The translations under genes and the position numbers were made by a program. DNA of 64,000 nt from Bacteroidales bacterium (GTDB lineage: Bacteria; Bacteroidota; Bacteroidia; Bacteroidales; UBA932), in contig JAFSVL010000057.1 of the NCBI GenBank assembly GCA_017445015.1, positions 45,320 through 109,319 of the forward strand. Reading direction: 5' to 3'. A model generated the notes under the pieces. That model did no database searches, was not told the DNA's origin, and saw only the letters and a list, made by a program, of their open reading frames with translations. The number at the start of each line of letters is the position of its first letter. Position 1 is the first letter of the stretch. Shown here piece by piece: positions 17,708 through 26,255 of the stretch.

Positions 17708-19639
17708 TTATTGTTTTAATGAATTAAGATTGCGCTCGTTGAGCAGTTGTTTCCCCTCAGGGGTATAGGCATAGGCGATTCCCTCCGCATAGTGCTCTTC
17801 CACCTTGCGCCGCACCATCTTCATCGTGGAATTGAGCATGCCGTTGGCGATGGTGAACGGTTCGTCGCAAATCACTACGGCGAGGGGAAGCCAGCGGTCG
17901 GGGAAAAGGTCGGCATGCGCACCACCTGTCTTGTAGGTATCGATTTCCGCCTGGATCTTGCGAAGCATCGCTTCCTTTCCCTCGCGGCTCCGTGCGTCCA
18001 GCCCCAGGCCCTTCACATACTCGGCGAGCGCTTCCATTTCAGGAACGATCAGCGCGATGGTATAAGGGTTCTGGTTGTTGTGCAGCACGGCCGCCGCAAC
18101 ATACTTCGACACTTCGGGAAGGCTGTCCTCGAAAGCCTCGGGCGAATATTTCTCGCCGTCGGAAGAAATAAGCAGCGATTTGAAGCGACCCGTAACGTAG
18201 AGGAATTCCGGATCGAAGGGGCAGATATAGCCCATATCACCGGTATGCAGCCAGCCGTCGATCACCGTATTGGCCGTCGCTTCGGGATTCTTCCAATAGC
18301 CCGCCATGACATTCTCGCCGCGGATGACGATTTCGCCCTTCTGCCCTATGGGAACCTCGTTCCCGTCGTCGTCGCAGATTTTGCAGTCCATCGGACGGAC
18401 GATACGGCCCGAAGAACCGAAAATCGCATGTCCGGCGGAATTGGCACAGATAATCGGCGTCGCTTCCGTCAGGCCATACCCCTGGAACATCGGCATGCCG
18501 ACGGCGCAGAAGAAGCGCTGGAGTTCGATATCCAGCAGCGCGCCGCCTCCCACGAAAAACTGCATCCTTCCGCCGAAACTTTCACGGACCTTCGAAAAGA
18601 GCAGTTTGTCGAAAAGCAGCATCAGGGGCTTTCTCCACCCGTTCAGCAGACCGCCGCGGTTATAATATTCCTTATTATAGGCGATGGCGTTGCGGACGGC
18701 GAAATCGAAGAGTTTCTGCGCGGCGGGGCCCTTGGCCTTGATGCCGGCCTCGATGTTCTTCTTGAAATTGCGCGCCAGGGCGGGGACGGAGAGCATCACG
18801 TGCGGCCTCGTCTCGCGGATGGCCGACGGGATGTTCTTGAGCGTTGCCATGGCATTCTTCCCGATGGGGACGAAGGCGATGCTGCCCCCGTAAATCATCA
18901 TCGTGTACATGCCCGCCACGTGCGCGAAGCAGTGGTCCAGCGGCAGGATAATGAGCATGACGCTGTTTTCACCGACACTGATGACGGAATTGCCCTGCTC
19001 CACGTTGGCGGTATAATTGCGGTGCGTGAGCAGGATGCCTTTCGGGTCGGCGGTAGTGCCGGAAGTGTAACTGATGTTCGCGTAGTCGTCGGGGCCGACG
19101 CTGCGGAAGCGCGCTTCAAAGGCGGCGCGGTCCCGGGCGAGAAACGCCTCCCCCGCCGCAATGACTTCACTGATGCGCATTTCCCCATCCTGCAGTTCCC
19201 CCGCGGTAAAGGCGGTATCGTCAAAGACGATGACCTTGTTCACCTGCGGACACTGGGGCAGGATGTTGCGGATTTTCTGGAGGTGGTTGCAGGAAACCAG
19301 GATCCACTTCGATTCAGAATGGTTGATCCGGAAAACCAGGTCCGCCTCCGCACCCAGATTTACGGAAAGGGGAACGTCGGTGGCGCCGGCATACATCGCC
19401 CCAAGTTCCGCGAGTATCCACATCGCACGGCTTTCGGAGAGCAGGGCGATTTTGTCCCCTTTCTCCAGGCCGAGAGACATCAGGCCCGCACCTATGCGAT
19501 AGGCCGTCTCGCGGGTCTGTTCCTGGGTAATGGTCTTCCATACGCCATCCACTTTCTCACGCAGATACACATTGTGGGCGTACCGGCGGGAATACTTCTC
19601 GACAAAGTCGATGATCGTCGGGCGCGCCTTATTCTCCAT
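17708..19639 (-). CDS. long-chain acyl-CoA synthetase
   Basis: 643 residues from the ATG at 19639 (MENKARPTIIDFVEKY). Activates fatty acids to acyl-CoA through an acyl-adenylate. Adenylation motifs are ISYTSGTTADPKGILLTHRN (P-loop), GYGLTEATPIICAN and GWLHTGDMGYICPFDP, followed by VTGRFKSLLISSDGEKYSPEAFE. Length and motif wording are those of the FadD15/long-chain group common in Bacteroidetes. No transmembrane segment is evident; it probably sits at the inner face of the membrane. The start codon lies within the end of the deoxynucleoside kinase gene: an 11-base overlap ATGGAGAATAA indicates coupling. Confidence 0.92.
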   Translation of the reverse strand: MENKARPTIIDFVEKYSRRYAHNVYLREKVDGVWKTITQEQTRETAYRIGAGLMSLGLEKGDKIALLSESRAMWILAELGAMYAGATDVPLSVNLGAEADLVFRINHSESKWILVSCNHLQKIRNILPQCPQVNKVIVFDDTAFTAGELQDGEMRISEVIAAGEAFLARDRAAFEARFRSVGPDDYANISYTSGTTADPKGILLTHRNYTANVEQGNSVISVGENSVMLIILPLDHCFAHVAGMYTMMIYGGSIAFVPIGKNAMATLKNIPSAIRETRPHVMLSVPALARNFKKNIEAGIKAKGPAAQKLFDFAVRNAIAYNKEYYNRGGLLNGWRKPLMLLFDKLLFSKVRESFGGRMQFFVGGGALLDIELQRFFCAVGMPMFQGYGLTEATPIICANSAGHAIFGSSGRIVRPMDCKICDDDGNEVPIGQKGEIVIRGENVMAGYWKNPEATANTVIDGWLHTGDMGYICPFDPEFLYVTGRFKSLLISSDGEKYSPEAFEDSLPEVSKYVAAAVLHNNQNPYTIALIVPEMEALAEYVKGLGLDARSREGKEAMLRKIQAEIDTYKTGGAHADLFPDRWLPLAVVICDEPFTIANGMLNSTMKMVRRKVEEHYAEGIAYAYTPEGKQLLNERNLNSLKQ

Positions 19640-20267
19640 GGCTGATCTCTTTAGGGGCAAACAGGCCGAAGAGCTGGGCGTCCACCATATCCGTCACCTT
19701 GGCAAAGTCGTCGGGATTGTCGCCGAACTTGATGTTGTCCGCATCCACGACCAGCAGGTTGCCTTTATAGTCCGCGATCCAGTTTTCGTATTTCTCGTTC
19801 AGGCCGTTGAGATAGTCGATACGGATCCCCTTTTCGTAATCCCGGCCGCGTTTCTGAATCTGGGAAATGAGGTTGGGAATGGAGGAACGCAGGTAAATGA
19901 GCAGGTCCGGCATGCCCACCAGGGACATCATCAGGTCAAAGAGATCCGAGTAATTCTCGAAATCCCGCGTGCTCATCAGGCCCATGTCATGCAGGTTGGG
20001 GGCGAAGATGCGCGCATCCTCATAGATGGTGCGGTCCTGGATAATCACGTCATCGCAGCGGGAGATGTCCACCACGTCCTTGAAACGTTTGTTGAGGAAA
20101 TAGATCTGAAGATTGAAGGACCAGCGCTCCATGTCCTCATAGAAATCGGAGAGGTAAGGATTGAAGTCCACGGACTCATACTTGGGAGTCCAGCCGTAAT
20201 GGGCGGCGAGCATCCGGGTCAGCGTCGTCTTCCCGCTTCCAATGTTTCCTGCGATGGCAATATGCAT
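19629..20267 (-). CDS. deoxynucleoside kinase, second of a tandem pair
   Basis: 212 residues. Phosphorylates deoxynucleosides for salvage. Features: P-loop AGNIGSGKTTLTRMLAAHYGW, FNPYLSDFYEDMERWSFNLQ, catalytic DRTIYEDARIFAPN (DRS-like), and the lid region RGRDYEKGIRIDYLNGLNEKYENW. It is closely similar along its whole length to the neighbouring upstream kinase, so the two come from a duplication. Lactobacillus dAK/dGK kinases form a heterodimer from such tandem genes; the same is plausible here but not shown. The gap between the two genes is 9 bases; the 3' end overlaps the acyl-CoA synthetase start. Confidence 0.92.
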   Translation of the reverse strand: MHIAIAGNIGSGKTTLTRMLAAHYGWTPKYESVDFNPYLSDFYEDMERWSFNLQIYFLNKRFKDVVDISRCDDVIIQDRTIYEDARIFAPNLHDMGLMSTRDFENYSDLFDLMMSLVGMPDLLIYLRSSIPNLISQIQKRGRDYEKGIRIDYLNGLNEKYENWIADYKGNLLVVDADNIKFGDNPDDFAKVTDMVDAQLFGLFAPKEISHGE

Positions 20268-20276
20268 AATTCTTTC

Positions 20277-20888
20277 TTAAAATAATCCGTATAACAATGC
20301 GTCGATGCGGTCGGTAATGCGGGCGAAATCTTCGGGATTCTCCTTGAAATCGAGGCCCGCCGCATCGATGGAAAGCACTTTCCCCTTATAGGACTCGATC
20401 CAGCGCTCATAGCGCTCGTTCAGCCCCGTGAGGTAATCCAGGCCCATGGCCTGTTCGTAGTCGCGTCCGCGCTTGCGGATGTTCTGCACGAGATGCGGCA
20501 CGTCGCAGCGCAGGTAAATCAGCAGGTCCGGCAGCTTGACCGTGGACATCAGCAGTTCGAAGAGCTGCATGTAGGTATCGTAGTCCCGGTCGGAGAGATT
20601 GCCCATATCGTGGTTGTTCGCCACGAAAATGTTCACGCCCTCCAGGATGGTGCGGTCCTGGATGATGACTCCCTCGCACTTGGCGATATCCAGCACGTCA
20701 CGGAAGCGCTGCGCCAGGAAATAGGTCTCCAGATTATAGGACCAGCGGGGGATATCATGGTAATAATCTTCCAGATACGGGTTGTAGGTCACCGCTTCAT
20801 ATCGCGGCTCCCAGCCGTAATGTTCAGAGAGCATCCGGGTCAGCGTCGTCTTTCCGCTGCCAATATTTCCTGCAACGCCGATGTGCAT
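20277..20888 (-). CDS. deoxynucleoside kinase, first of a tandem pair
   Basis: 203 residues. P-loop VAGNIGSGKTTLTRMLSEHYGW, YNPYLEDYYHDIPRWSYNLE, IIQDRTILEGVNIFVANNH and RGRDYEQAMGLDYLTGLNERYERW match the downstream paralogue block by block. Differences fall in the segment after the DR motif (LEGVNIFVANNH against YEDARIFAPNLH), near the base-binding pocket, so substrate choice may differ between the pair (inference). It is the first gene of a minus-strand run into the acyl-CoA synthetase and begins downstream of a -7 box at 20912-20919. Confidence 0.92.
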   Translation of the reverse strand: MHIGVAGNIGSGKTTLTRMLSEHYGWEPRYEAVTYNPYLEDYYHDIPRWSYNLETYFLAQRFRDVLDIAKCEGVIIQDRTILEGVNIFVANNHDMGNLSDRDYDTYMQLFELLMSTVKLPDLLIYLRCDVPHLVQNIRKRGRDYEQAMGLDYLTGLNERYERWIESYKGKVLSIDAAGLDFKENPEDFARITDRIDALLYGLF

Positions 20889-20911
20889 CTTTACAGGGTC
20901 ACTACAACCTA

Positions 20912-20919
20912 CAAAGTTA
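20912..20919 (-). promoter_or_regulatory. -7 box TAACTTTG for the kinase pair
   Basis: Minus-strand TAACTTTG fits TAnnTTTG, 23 bases before the ATG at 20888. It lies in a 57-base gap that also holds the divergent -7 box at 20933. Confidence 0.55.
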
Positions 20920-20932
20920 CAAAATGTTTTTG

Positions 20933-20940
20933 TATTTTTG
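20933..20940 (+). promoter_or_regulatory. -7 box TATTTTTG for the MBL gene
   Basis: TATTTTTG fits TAnnTTTG and ends 5 bases before the ATG at 20946, predicting a leaderless transcript. Confidence 0.55.
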
Positions 20941-20945
20941 CAGCA

Positions 20946-21599
20946 ATGAACATCAAACTATTCGTATTTAATTTTTTCAGGGTTCACACGATGGTGGCCT
21001 GGCAGGACGGCCGCCAGGACTGCGTCGTCGTGGACCCCGGGAATTGCGACGCGCAGGAAACGGAGCAGCTGGTACATTTCCTGGACGCCCACGCCCTCAG
21101 ACCCTCCGCCGTGCTGCTGACGCACGGACACCCGGACCATATTTTCGGGGTCCAGGGGCTGTTGGACCGATACGGCTGCACCGCCTATATGAGTGCCGAT
21201 GATGACAAGACCCTGGATTTCAGCGCCGATACCGCCGAAAAACTCGGAATGGGGCATCTGCGCACGGATTTCCCCTACACCGCCGTTACCGACGGAGACC
21301 GGCTCGGAATCGCGGGGATGCAATTCAAAGTCATCGCCACTCCGGGGCACAGTCCCGGAGGCTTATGCTGGCTCGAAGAAAAAGAAGGCGTCCTCTTCAG
21401 CGGAGACACCCTCTTCCACGGCACGATCGGCAGGACCGACTATCCCGGCGGCAGTCTGGATGACGAGTTGCGTTCCATCCGCGAGAAACTGCTGCCCCTC
21501 CCTCCCGGAACCATCGTCTATCCCGGCCACGGGCTGGATACCACCATCGGTTACGAAAAAATAAACAATCCCCTGCTCAGCGACGACTACCTGATGTAG
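20946..21599 (+). CDS. MBL-fold hydrolase, glyoxalase II-like
   Basis: 217 residues from the ATG at 20946, placed by the -7 box just upstream. The metal-binding signature is LLTHGHPDHIFGVQG (HxHxDH), followed by ATPGHSPGGLCW (His), FSGDTLFHGTIGRTDYPGG (Asp) and VYPGHGLDTTIGYEK (His). This is the pattern of the short hydroxyacylglutathione-hydrolase-like proteins that lack the C-terminal substrate domain. The true substrate is unknown; thioester hydrolysis is the usual assumption. The 3' end overlaps the convergent phosphodiester glycosidase gene by 13 bases. Confidence 0.88.
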   Translation: MNIKLFVFNFFRVHTMVAWQDGRQDCVVVDPGNCDAQETEQLVHFLDAHALRPSAVLLTHGHPDHIFGVQGLLDRYGCTAYMSADDDKTLDFSADTAEKLGMGHLRTDFPYTAVTDGDRLGIAGMQFKVIATPGHSPGGLCWLEEKEGVLFSGDTLFHGTIGRTDYPGGSLDDELRSIREKLLPLPPGTIVYPGHGLDTTIGYEKINNPLLSDDYLM

Positions 21600-22435
21600 A
21601 TGATGTTCGGGACGATGCGCTGGCCGTAAAGGTCGAAGCGCCTGTTGTCATAGGGGTTGGATATCACCCCATATTTCCGTGTCCACAATACGCTGGAGCC
21701 GCCGCCGTCGAGATTCAGGGCGTCGCTCAGGCCGAACATCCTGGCGATTTCGGCCGTTTCAGGGATCGTCGTGCCGATACCCTGGCCGGGAAAACGCCCG
21801 TCGATGACGATCAGGTACGCCCAGCCGTCCGTCGTGGTACCGATTACGGTACGGGGATGGCGCCTGTCATAAAACTTATCCTTCCCGGGCCACTGCTCCC
21901 GCGCCTCACGGCCCTCCTTCAACAGCACGGGACCCGCGGCCATCGCCTCACGGCAGCCCTTGGAAAACGAAAGGTACGAAAGCGTGTCGCTTGCGCAGAT
22001 GAGCAGCCTGCGGCCCTTTTTTATGGCCAGCATCCCATCCGTCCGGAACAGTTCGCGGGGCGTCGTCCATCCTTCCTGCTTCCCGTCATCCTTGACAAAG
22101 GTCACGGGATAAAGCGTCTGCACATTGAAATAAGAGCCGTTGATTGCCGCCAGCGCACGATAGCGCTTTGCCAGGGCTTCCGTACTGTCCGCCGCGGCCG
22201 CACTGTCATTGGCGATAAAAGTACGCAGTTTACGCATCGGATACCGGACGACCGAAATACTCTGCACCGAACCGAACAGCGGCAGCTGGGCATATCCCAC
22301 CTGCGCACCCTTCCCCAGTTCCCGCCAGTTCCAGTCCGCCTCCGAAAAACATTTTTCGTCTGCTGCGGACTGGGCCGGCAGCGACAGGCAGCCGGAAAGG
22401 AGGACCGTCAGGATTACGCTTAATTTCTTCAACAT
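21587..22435 (-). CDS. phosphodiester glycosidase (NAGPA-type) family protein, exported
   Basis: 282 residues with an N-terminal signal peptide (VILTVLLSGCLSLPAQS; Cys within it could make it a lipoprotein). The NAGPA-type domain is indicated by AAINGSYFN, HPRTVIGTTTDGWAYLIVIDGR and the end LNLDGGGSSVLWT, the hallmark of the family. Human NAGPA removes GlcNAc from phosphodiesters; bacterial members have poorly known substrates, perhaps cell-wall or teichoic-type phosphodiesters. It would act outside the cytoplasm. It starts 12 bases after the nucleoside kinase stop. Confidence 0.85.
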   Translation of the reverse strand: MLKKLSVILTVLLSGCLSLPAQSAADEKCFSEADWNWRELGKGAQVGYAQLPLFGSVQSISVVRYPMRKLRTFIANDSAAAADSTEALAKRYRALAAINGSYFNVQTLYPVTFVKDDGKQEGWTTPRELFRTDGMLAIKKGRRLLICASDTLSYLSFSKGCREAMAAGPVLLKEGREAREQWPGKDKFYDRRHPRTVIGTTTDGWAYLIVIDGRFPGQGIGTTIPETAEIARMFGLSDALNLDGGGSSVLWTRKYGVISNPYDNRRFDLYGQRIVPNIIYIR

Positions 22436-22447
22436 GGCTTTTGCATT

Positions 22448-23446
22448 TTAAACCAATATCTGGCCTCCGATAAATTCCCGCATAATGGAAGTCGGCGGGA
22501 TAGCCGCGATTTCCGCAGGCTTGAGCGCCGTGATGGGGTCCAGGAAACGCAGCAGTTCCTGCGCCTTCCCATAGGCCGGCGACGACTCGCTCACCTCATG
22601 CAGCAGCGGCTCCGCGTAATACTTGAGCAGCGGAACATCATAAAGGGTCGATGAGTTGAACACCACATCGGCATTTTCCTCATAGGGGAAAATATTGCGC
22701 TGTTCCCCCCTGCGGACAGAAGGCCAGCGGAGGATATTGTCTTCCGGGCTGATGCCGCGCGTACGGTTATCCCGGACAATGCGCCGGAGCAGACGCTTGT
22801 CCGTCGTGCTGTTATGCACTATCTCGGTGAGCCCGGGATTCAGGACGGAAAGCGCGGAAATGTAGATATTGAACACGTCCGAACGGTCTATGTCGGGGAT
22901 GAGGGCGGGATTGAGCGCATGGATTCCCTCCATGAACAACAGTTCGTTGGGGGCGAGTCTCATCGTCCGGGAAGGGTCGAATTCCGTGCGTCCCTCCTTG
23001 AAATTATATTTGGGGATCACGACCTCCCGTCCTTCGAGCAGGGCCTTGATATTATCCTGAAGCAGGTTCGTATCCATGGCGCCGATGGACTCGAAATCGT
23101 ATTCCCCGTTCTCATCCCTGGGGGTACGGTCCCGCTCCACAAAATAATTGTCCAGTTCCAGGACCCTGGGAAATATTCCCAGAACCCTGCACTGCTGCGC
23201 AATCCGCAGGGAGGAAGAGGTCTTTCCGCTCGACGAGGGACCGGACATCATGATAATCCGCTTCCCGCTCCCGCAGATGGCATCCGCGGCCTCGACATAT
23301 CTGCGTTCCTGCCGGGCTTCGCAGAGATTGATCAGCCAGATTCCCCTTCCTTCAGCGAGTGTTTCATTCAGTTTCGACAGCGTCTCAACGCCCATCAGGC
23401 GGCTCCAGTCCTTGTATTCCTGCCTTGCGGCATCAATTTTCGTCAT
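22448..23446 (-). CDS. uridine kinase-like nucleoside kinase without the N-terminal TGS part
   Basis: 332 residues from the ATG at 23446, 4 bases after the uvrA stop. A PRK/uridine kinase domain is clear: IIMMSGPSSSGKTSSSLRIA (P-loop), LELDNYFVERDRTP, DFESIGAMD and LLFMEGIHALNP. The N-terminal 70 residues (SRLMGVETLSKLNETLAEGR) match the linker that precedes the kinase in longer Bacteroidales nucleoside kinases of about 550 residues. Those carry TGS and threonyl-tRNA-synthetase-like domains first; here that part is absent and uvrA occupies the place. The kinase core is complete, so activity is likely. Confidence 0.85.
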   Translation of the reverse strand: MTKIDAARQEYKDWSRLMGVETLSKLNETLAEGRGIWLINLCEARQERRYVEAADAICGSGKRIIMMSGPSSSGKTSSSLRIAQQCRVLGIFPRVLELDNYFVERDRTPRDENGEYDFESIGAMDTNLLQDNIKALLEGREVVIPKYNFKEGRTEFDPSRTMRLAPNELLFMEGIHALNPALIPDIDRSDVFNIYISALSVLNPGLTEIVHNSTTDKRLLRRIVRDNRTRGISPEDNILRWPSVRRGEQRNIFPYEENADVVFNSSTLYDVPLLKYYAEPLLHEVSESSPAYGKAQELLRFLDPITALKPAEIAAIPPTSIMREFIGGQILV

Positions 23447-23450
23447 ATCA

Positions 23451-26210
23451 TCACCAAACTTTGTCCAATACATTTTTCAAATACGGTCCGGTTACGGAAT
23501 CCGGATCGGCCGCCACCTGCTCCGGCGTGCCGGAAGCGACAATGCGTCCGCCGGCGGCACCGCCACCAGGTCCGAGGTCAAACAAATAATCCACACTTTT
23601 CAGGACGTCCAGGTTATGCTCGATAATCACCACGGTATTTCCCTGGTCCGCCAGTTTTCCGAGGATATCCAGCAGTACTTTGATATCCTCAAAATGCAAG
23701 CCCGTCGTAGGCTCGTCCAGCAGATAGAGCGTACTTCCCGTCGCCTTCTTGAACAGCTCCGAAGAGAGTTTCATCCGCTGGCTCTCCCCGCCCGAAAGGG
23801 TGACGGCGGACTGTCCCAGTTTCACATAGCCCAGCCCCACGTCCACCATGGCCCCGAGTTTCCGGGAAATCTTGGGATGCGCCTTGAAAAATTCGTAGGC
23901 CTCGGCGACGGACATCTCCAGGACGTCGTTGATGTTCTTTCCCCGGTAACGCACGGCAAGGGTATCGTCCTTGTAGCGCTTCCCGCCGCAGGCGTCACAG
24001 ACCACGTTCACCGGGGAGAGGAAATTCATCTCGATCACCTTGATACCGGCCCCCTTGCACTCGGGGCAGCGTCCGCCCTCCACATTGAAGGAGAAACGCC
24101 CGGCCTTGAATCCCCGCACCCTGGCGTCCGGCGTCTGCTCGAAGAGGGCGCGGATATCGCCCATCACCCCGGTAAAGGTCGCGGGGTTGGAACGCGGCGA
24201 ACGCCCGATGGGGCTCTGGTCGATTTCAATGACCTTGTCGATATGCTCCAGGCCTTCGATACTCCCGTAAGGCAGGGGCTGCGTCCGCGCCCGGTCGAAA
24301 TGCCTTTTCAGCACCGGCACGAGCGTTTCATTGATCAGCGACGATTTGCCGCTCCCGCTCACGCCCGCAATGCCGATGAAACAGCCCAGCGGCAGCGCGA
24401 TATCGATGCCTTTAAGATTATTGCCGCCGGCACCGCGCAAGGTCAGGAATTTCCCGCTGCCCTTCCGGCGCAGGGAAGGCACGGGAATGGATTTGCGGCC
24501 GGAAAGGTAATCGAGGGTCACCGTGCGGCCTTTCGCGGCAGCCGGCGGTCCGCTGTAGCAGATCCGGCCGCCCTGTTCTCCCGCCGCGGGCCCTACGTCC
24601 ACCAGATAATCGGCGGCGCTCATGGTATCGGCGTCATGTTCGACGACGATGACCGTATTGCCTTCGTCGCGCAGTTTGCGCAGCGAGGCGAGAAGTTTCC
24701 GGTTGTCCCCGGGATGCAGTCCGATGCTGGGCTCGTCGAGGATATAGATTACATTGACCAGTTTCGAGCCGATCTGCGTGGCCAGCCGTATGCGCTGGCT
24801 CTCACCGCCGGAGAGCGTGGCCGTCTGCCGCTCCAGCGACAGGTAGTCCAGCCCCACATCGACAAGGAATCCCACCCGGTCGATGAGTTCCCTGAGGATA
24901 TCGTGCGCCACGGCGGCGGCGCGCCCGCTCATCTTGTCCGGCAGCGTCCTGAGCCAGCGCTGCAGCGCCGAAATCTCCATCGCATTGACCTGCGCGATAT
25001 CCTTTCCGTCGATTTTGAAGCAAAGCGCCTCGGCGTTCAGCCGGGTACCGTGACAGACCGGACAGACAATCTTGTCGTCAATATCCTCCACCACACCGGG
25101 CCAGGAAACCATTTCAGACAGGGAGCCTTCCCCGACCCGCACCAAATCGTCGCTGCCGAAAAGCAGCATCGGAAGGATGCCGTCCGGGAGTTCCTCCACG
25201 GGGTCGTAGAGCGAGAAATCAAATTTTCGCGCCAGGGCCCGCACCACTTCCGACTTGCGGTTGGCACGCAGCTTCCCCAGCGGCACAATCGCCCCCTCGG
25301 CGATGCTCATGCGGCGGTCCGGCACCAGTTTGTCCATATCTACATCGACAATGGTACCCAGTCCCTTGCAGTGCGGGCAGCAGCCTTCGGGCGAATTGAA
25401 CGAGAACGAATGCGGCGCAGGTTCGCGCAGGGACTGCCCCGTATCCGGATCGACGAAATGCTTGGAATAATGCTTCAGGGCCCCGCTCTGCGCATCCATG
25501 ACCGCGACGGAGCCTTTGCCCAGCCCCAGGGCGGTCCCGACGGAAGCGCGGATGCGGGAAGCATCGCCTTCACCGGGCCTGAGGCGGTCCACCACCAGGT
25601 CGATGAAATGGTTTTTGTAGCGGTCCAGCGCATCCACGGCATCCAGAGCTTCGATTTTCCCGTCGATGAGCACCTGGATATAACCTTTGCGGCGCAGCGA
25701 ATCGAAGAGTTCGCGGTAATGCCCCTTGCGGCCGCGCACGAGCGGTGCGAGAAGCAGACACCTGCGCCCCTCGTATTCCTCCATGATGAGGTCCACGATG
25801 CGCGAATCGGTATAGCGCACCATCTCCCGGCCTGTCGCGGGCGACCAGGCTGTCGCGGCACGGGCGTAGAGCAGGCGCAGGAAATCCGAAATTTCCGTCA
25901 CGGTGCCCACCGTAGAGCGGGGATTTGCATTCACGGTCTTCTGTTCGATGGCGATGATGGGACTCAGCCCGCTGATGCTCTCCACCGCCGGCCGCTCCAG
26001 CACGCCCACGAAATGGCGCGCATAGGGGGAAAGGGTATTGAGGTAGCGCCGCTGCCCCTCGGCATAGAGCGTATCGAACGCCAGCGATGATTTTCCGCTG
26101 CCGCTGATTCCGGTGATAACGGTAAACTGGTGGCGCGGGATATCCACGTCAACGTTTTTCAGATTATGGGAGGCCGCCCCCCGCACGGATATGAATTCTT
26201 CTCCGGGCAT
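23451..26210 (-). CDS. uvrA: excinuclease ABC subunit A
   Basis: 919 residues from the ATG at 26210. Damage-recognition ATPase of nucleotide excision repair. Two ABC modules are visible: Walker [15 protein letters not shown] near the start and [14 protein letters not shown] near residue 610, each with a signature, [16 protein letters not shown] and [16 protein letters not shown]. Zinc modules appear as [25 protein letters not shown] and [14 protein letters not shown]. An ATG at 26219 is also in frame, but it lies within the -7 box (26217-26224), so the start at 26210 is preferred. Divergent from rnr; followed after 4 bases by the nucleoside kinase. Confidence 0.97.
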   Translation of the reverse strand: MPGEEFISVRGAASHNLKNVDVDIPRHQFTVITGISGSGKSSLAFDTLYAEGQRRYLNTLSPYARHFVGVLERPAVESISGLSPIIAIEQKTVNANPRSTVGTVTEISDFLRLLYARAATAWSPATGREMVRYTDSRIVDLIMEEYEGRRCLLLAPLVRGRKGHYRELFDSLRRKGYIQVLIDGKIEALDAVDALDRYKNHFIDLVVDRLRPGEGDASRIRASVGTALGLGKGSVAVMDAQSGALKHYSKHFVDPDTGQSLREPAPHSFSFNSPEGCCPHCKGLGTIVDVDMDKLVPDRRMSIAEGAIVPLGKLRANRKSEVVRALARKFDFSLYDPVEELPDGILPMLLFGSDDLVRVGEGSLSEMVSWPGVVEDIDDKIVCPVCHGTRLNAEALCFKIDGKDIAQVNAMEISALQRWLRTLPDKMSGRAAAVAHDILRELIDRVGFLVDVGLDYLSLERQTATLSGGESQRIRLATQIGSKLVNVIYILDEPSIGLHPGDNRKLLASLRKLRDEGNTVIVVEHDADTMSAADYLVDVGPAAGEQGGRICYSGPPAAAKGRTVTLDYLSGRKSIPVPSLRRKGSGKFLTLRGAGGNNLKGIDIALPLGCFIGIAGVSGSGKSSLINETLVPVLKRHFDRARTQPLPYGSIEGLEHIDKVIEIDQSPIGRSPRSNPATFTGVMGDIRALFEQTPDARVRGFKAGRFSFNVEGGRCPECKGAGIKVIEMNFLSPVNVVCDACGGKRYKDDTLAVRYRGKNINDVLEMSVAEAYEFFKAHPKISRKLGAMVDVGLGYVKLGQSAVTLSGGESQRMKLSSELFKKATGSTLYLLDEPTTGLHFEDIKVLLDILGKLADQGNTVVIIEHNLDVLKSVDYLFDLGPGGGAAGGRIVASGTPEQVAADPDSVTGPYLKNVLDKVW

Positions 26211-26216
26211 GAGTCG

Positions 26217-26224
26217 CAAAATTA
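26217..26224 (-). promoter_or_regulatory. -7 box TAATTTTG for uvrA
   Basis: Minus-strand TAATTTTG fits TAnnTTTG and ends 6 bases before the uvrA ATG at 26210, so the transcript is probably leaderless. Confidence 0.55.
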
Positions 26225-26236
26225 CTAATTTTTTAT

Positions 26237-26244
26237 TACTTTCG
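26237..26244 (+). promoter_or_regulatory. -7 box TACTTTCG for rnr
   Basis: TACTTTCG fits TAnnTTnG, 11 bases before the rnr ATG at 26256. The two divergent -7 boxes of uvrA and rnr are only 12 bases apart. Confidence 0.5.
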
Positions 26245-26255
26245 CGGGAATAAAA

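Noticed and set aside
17747-19645. 632-codon open frame opposite the acyl-CoA synthetase
   Set aside because: Antisense shadow; no motifs.
23148-26090. 980-codon open frame on the plus strand opposite uvrA
   Set aside because: Antisense of a confirmed gene; high-GC third positions on the other strand create long shadow frames. No recognisable protein features.
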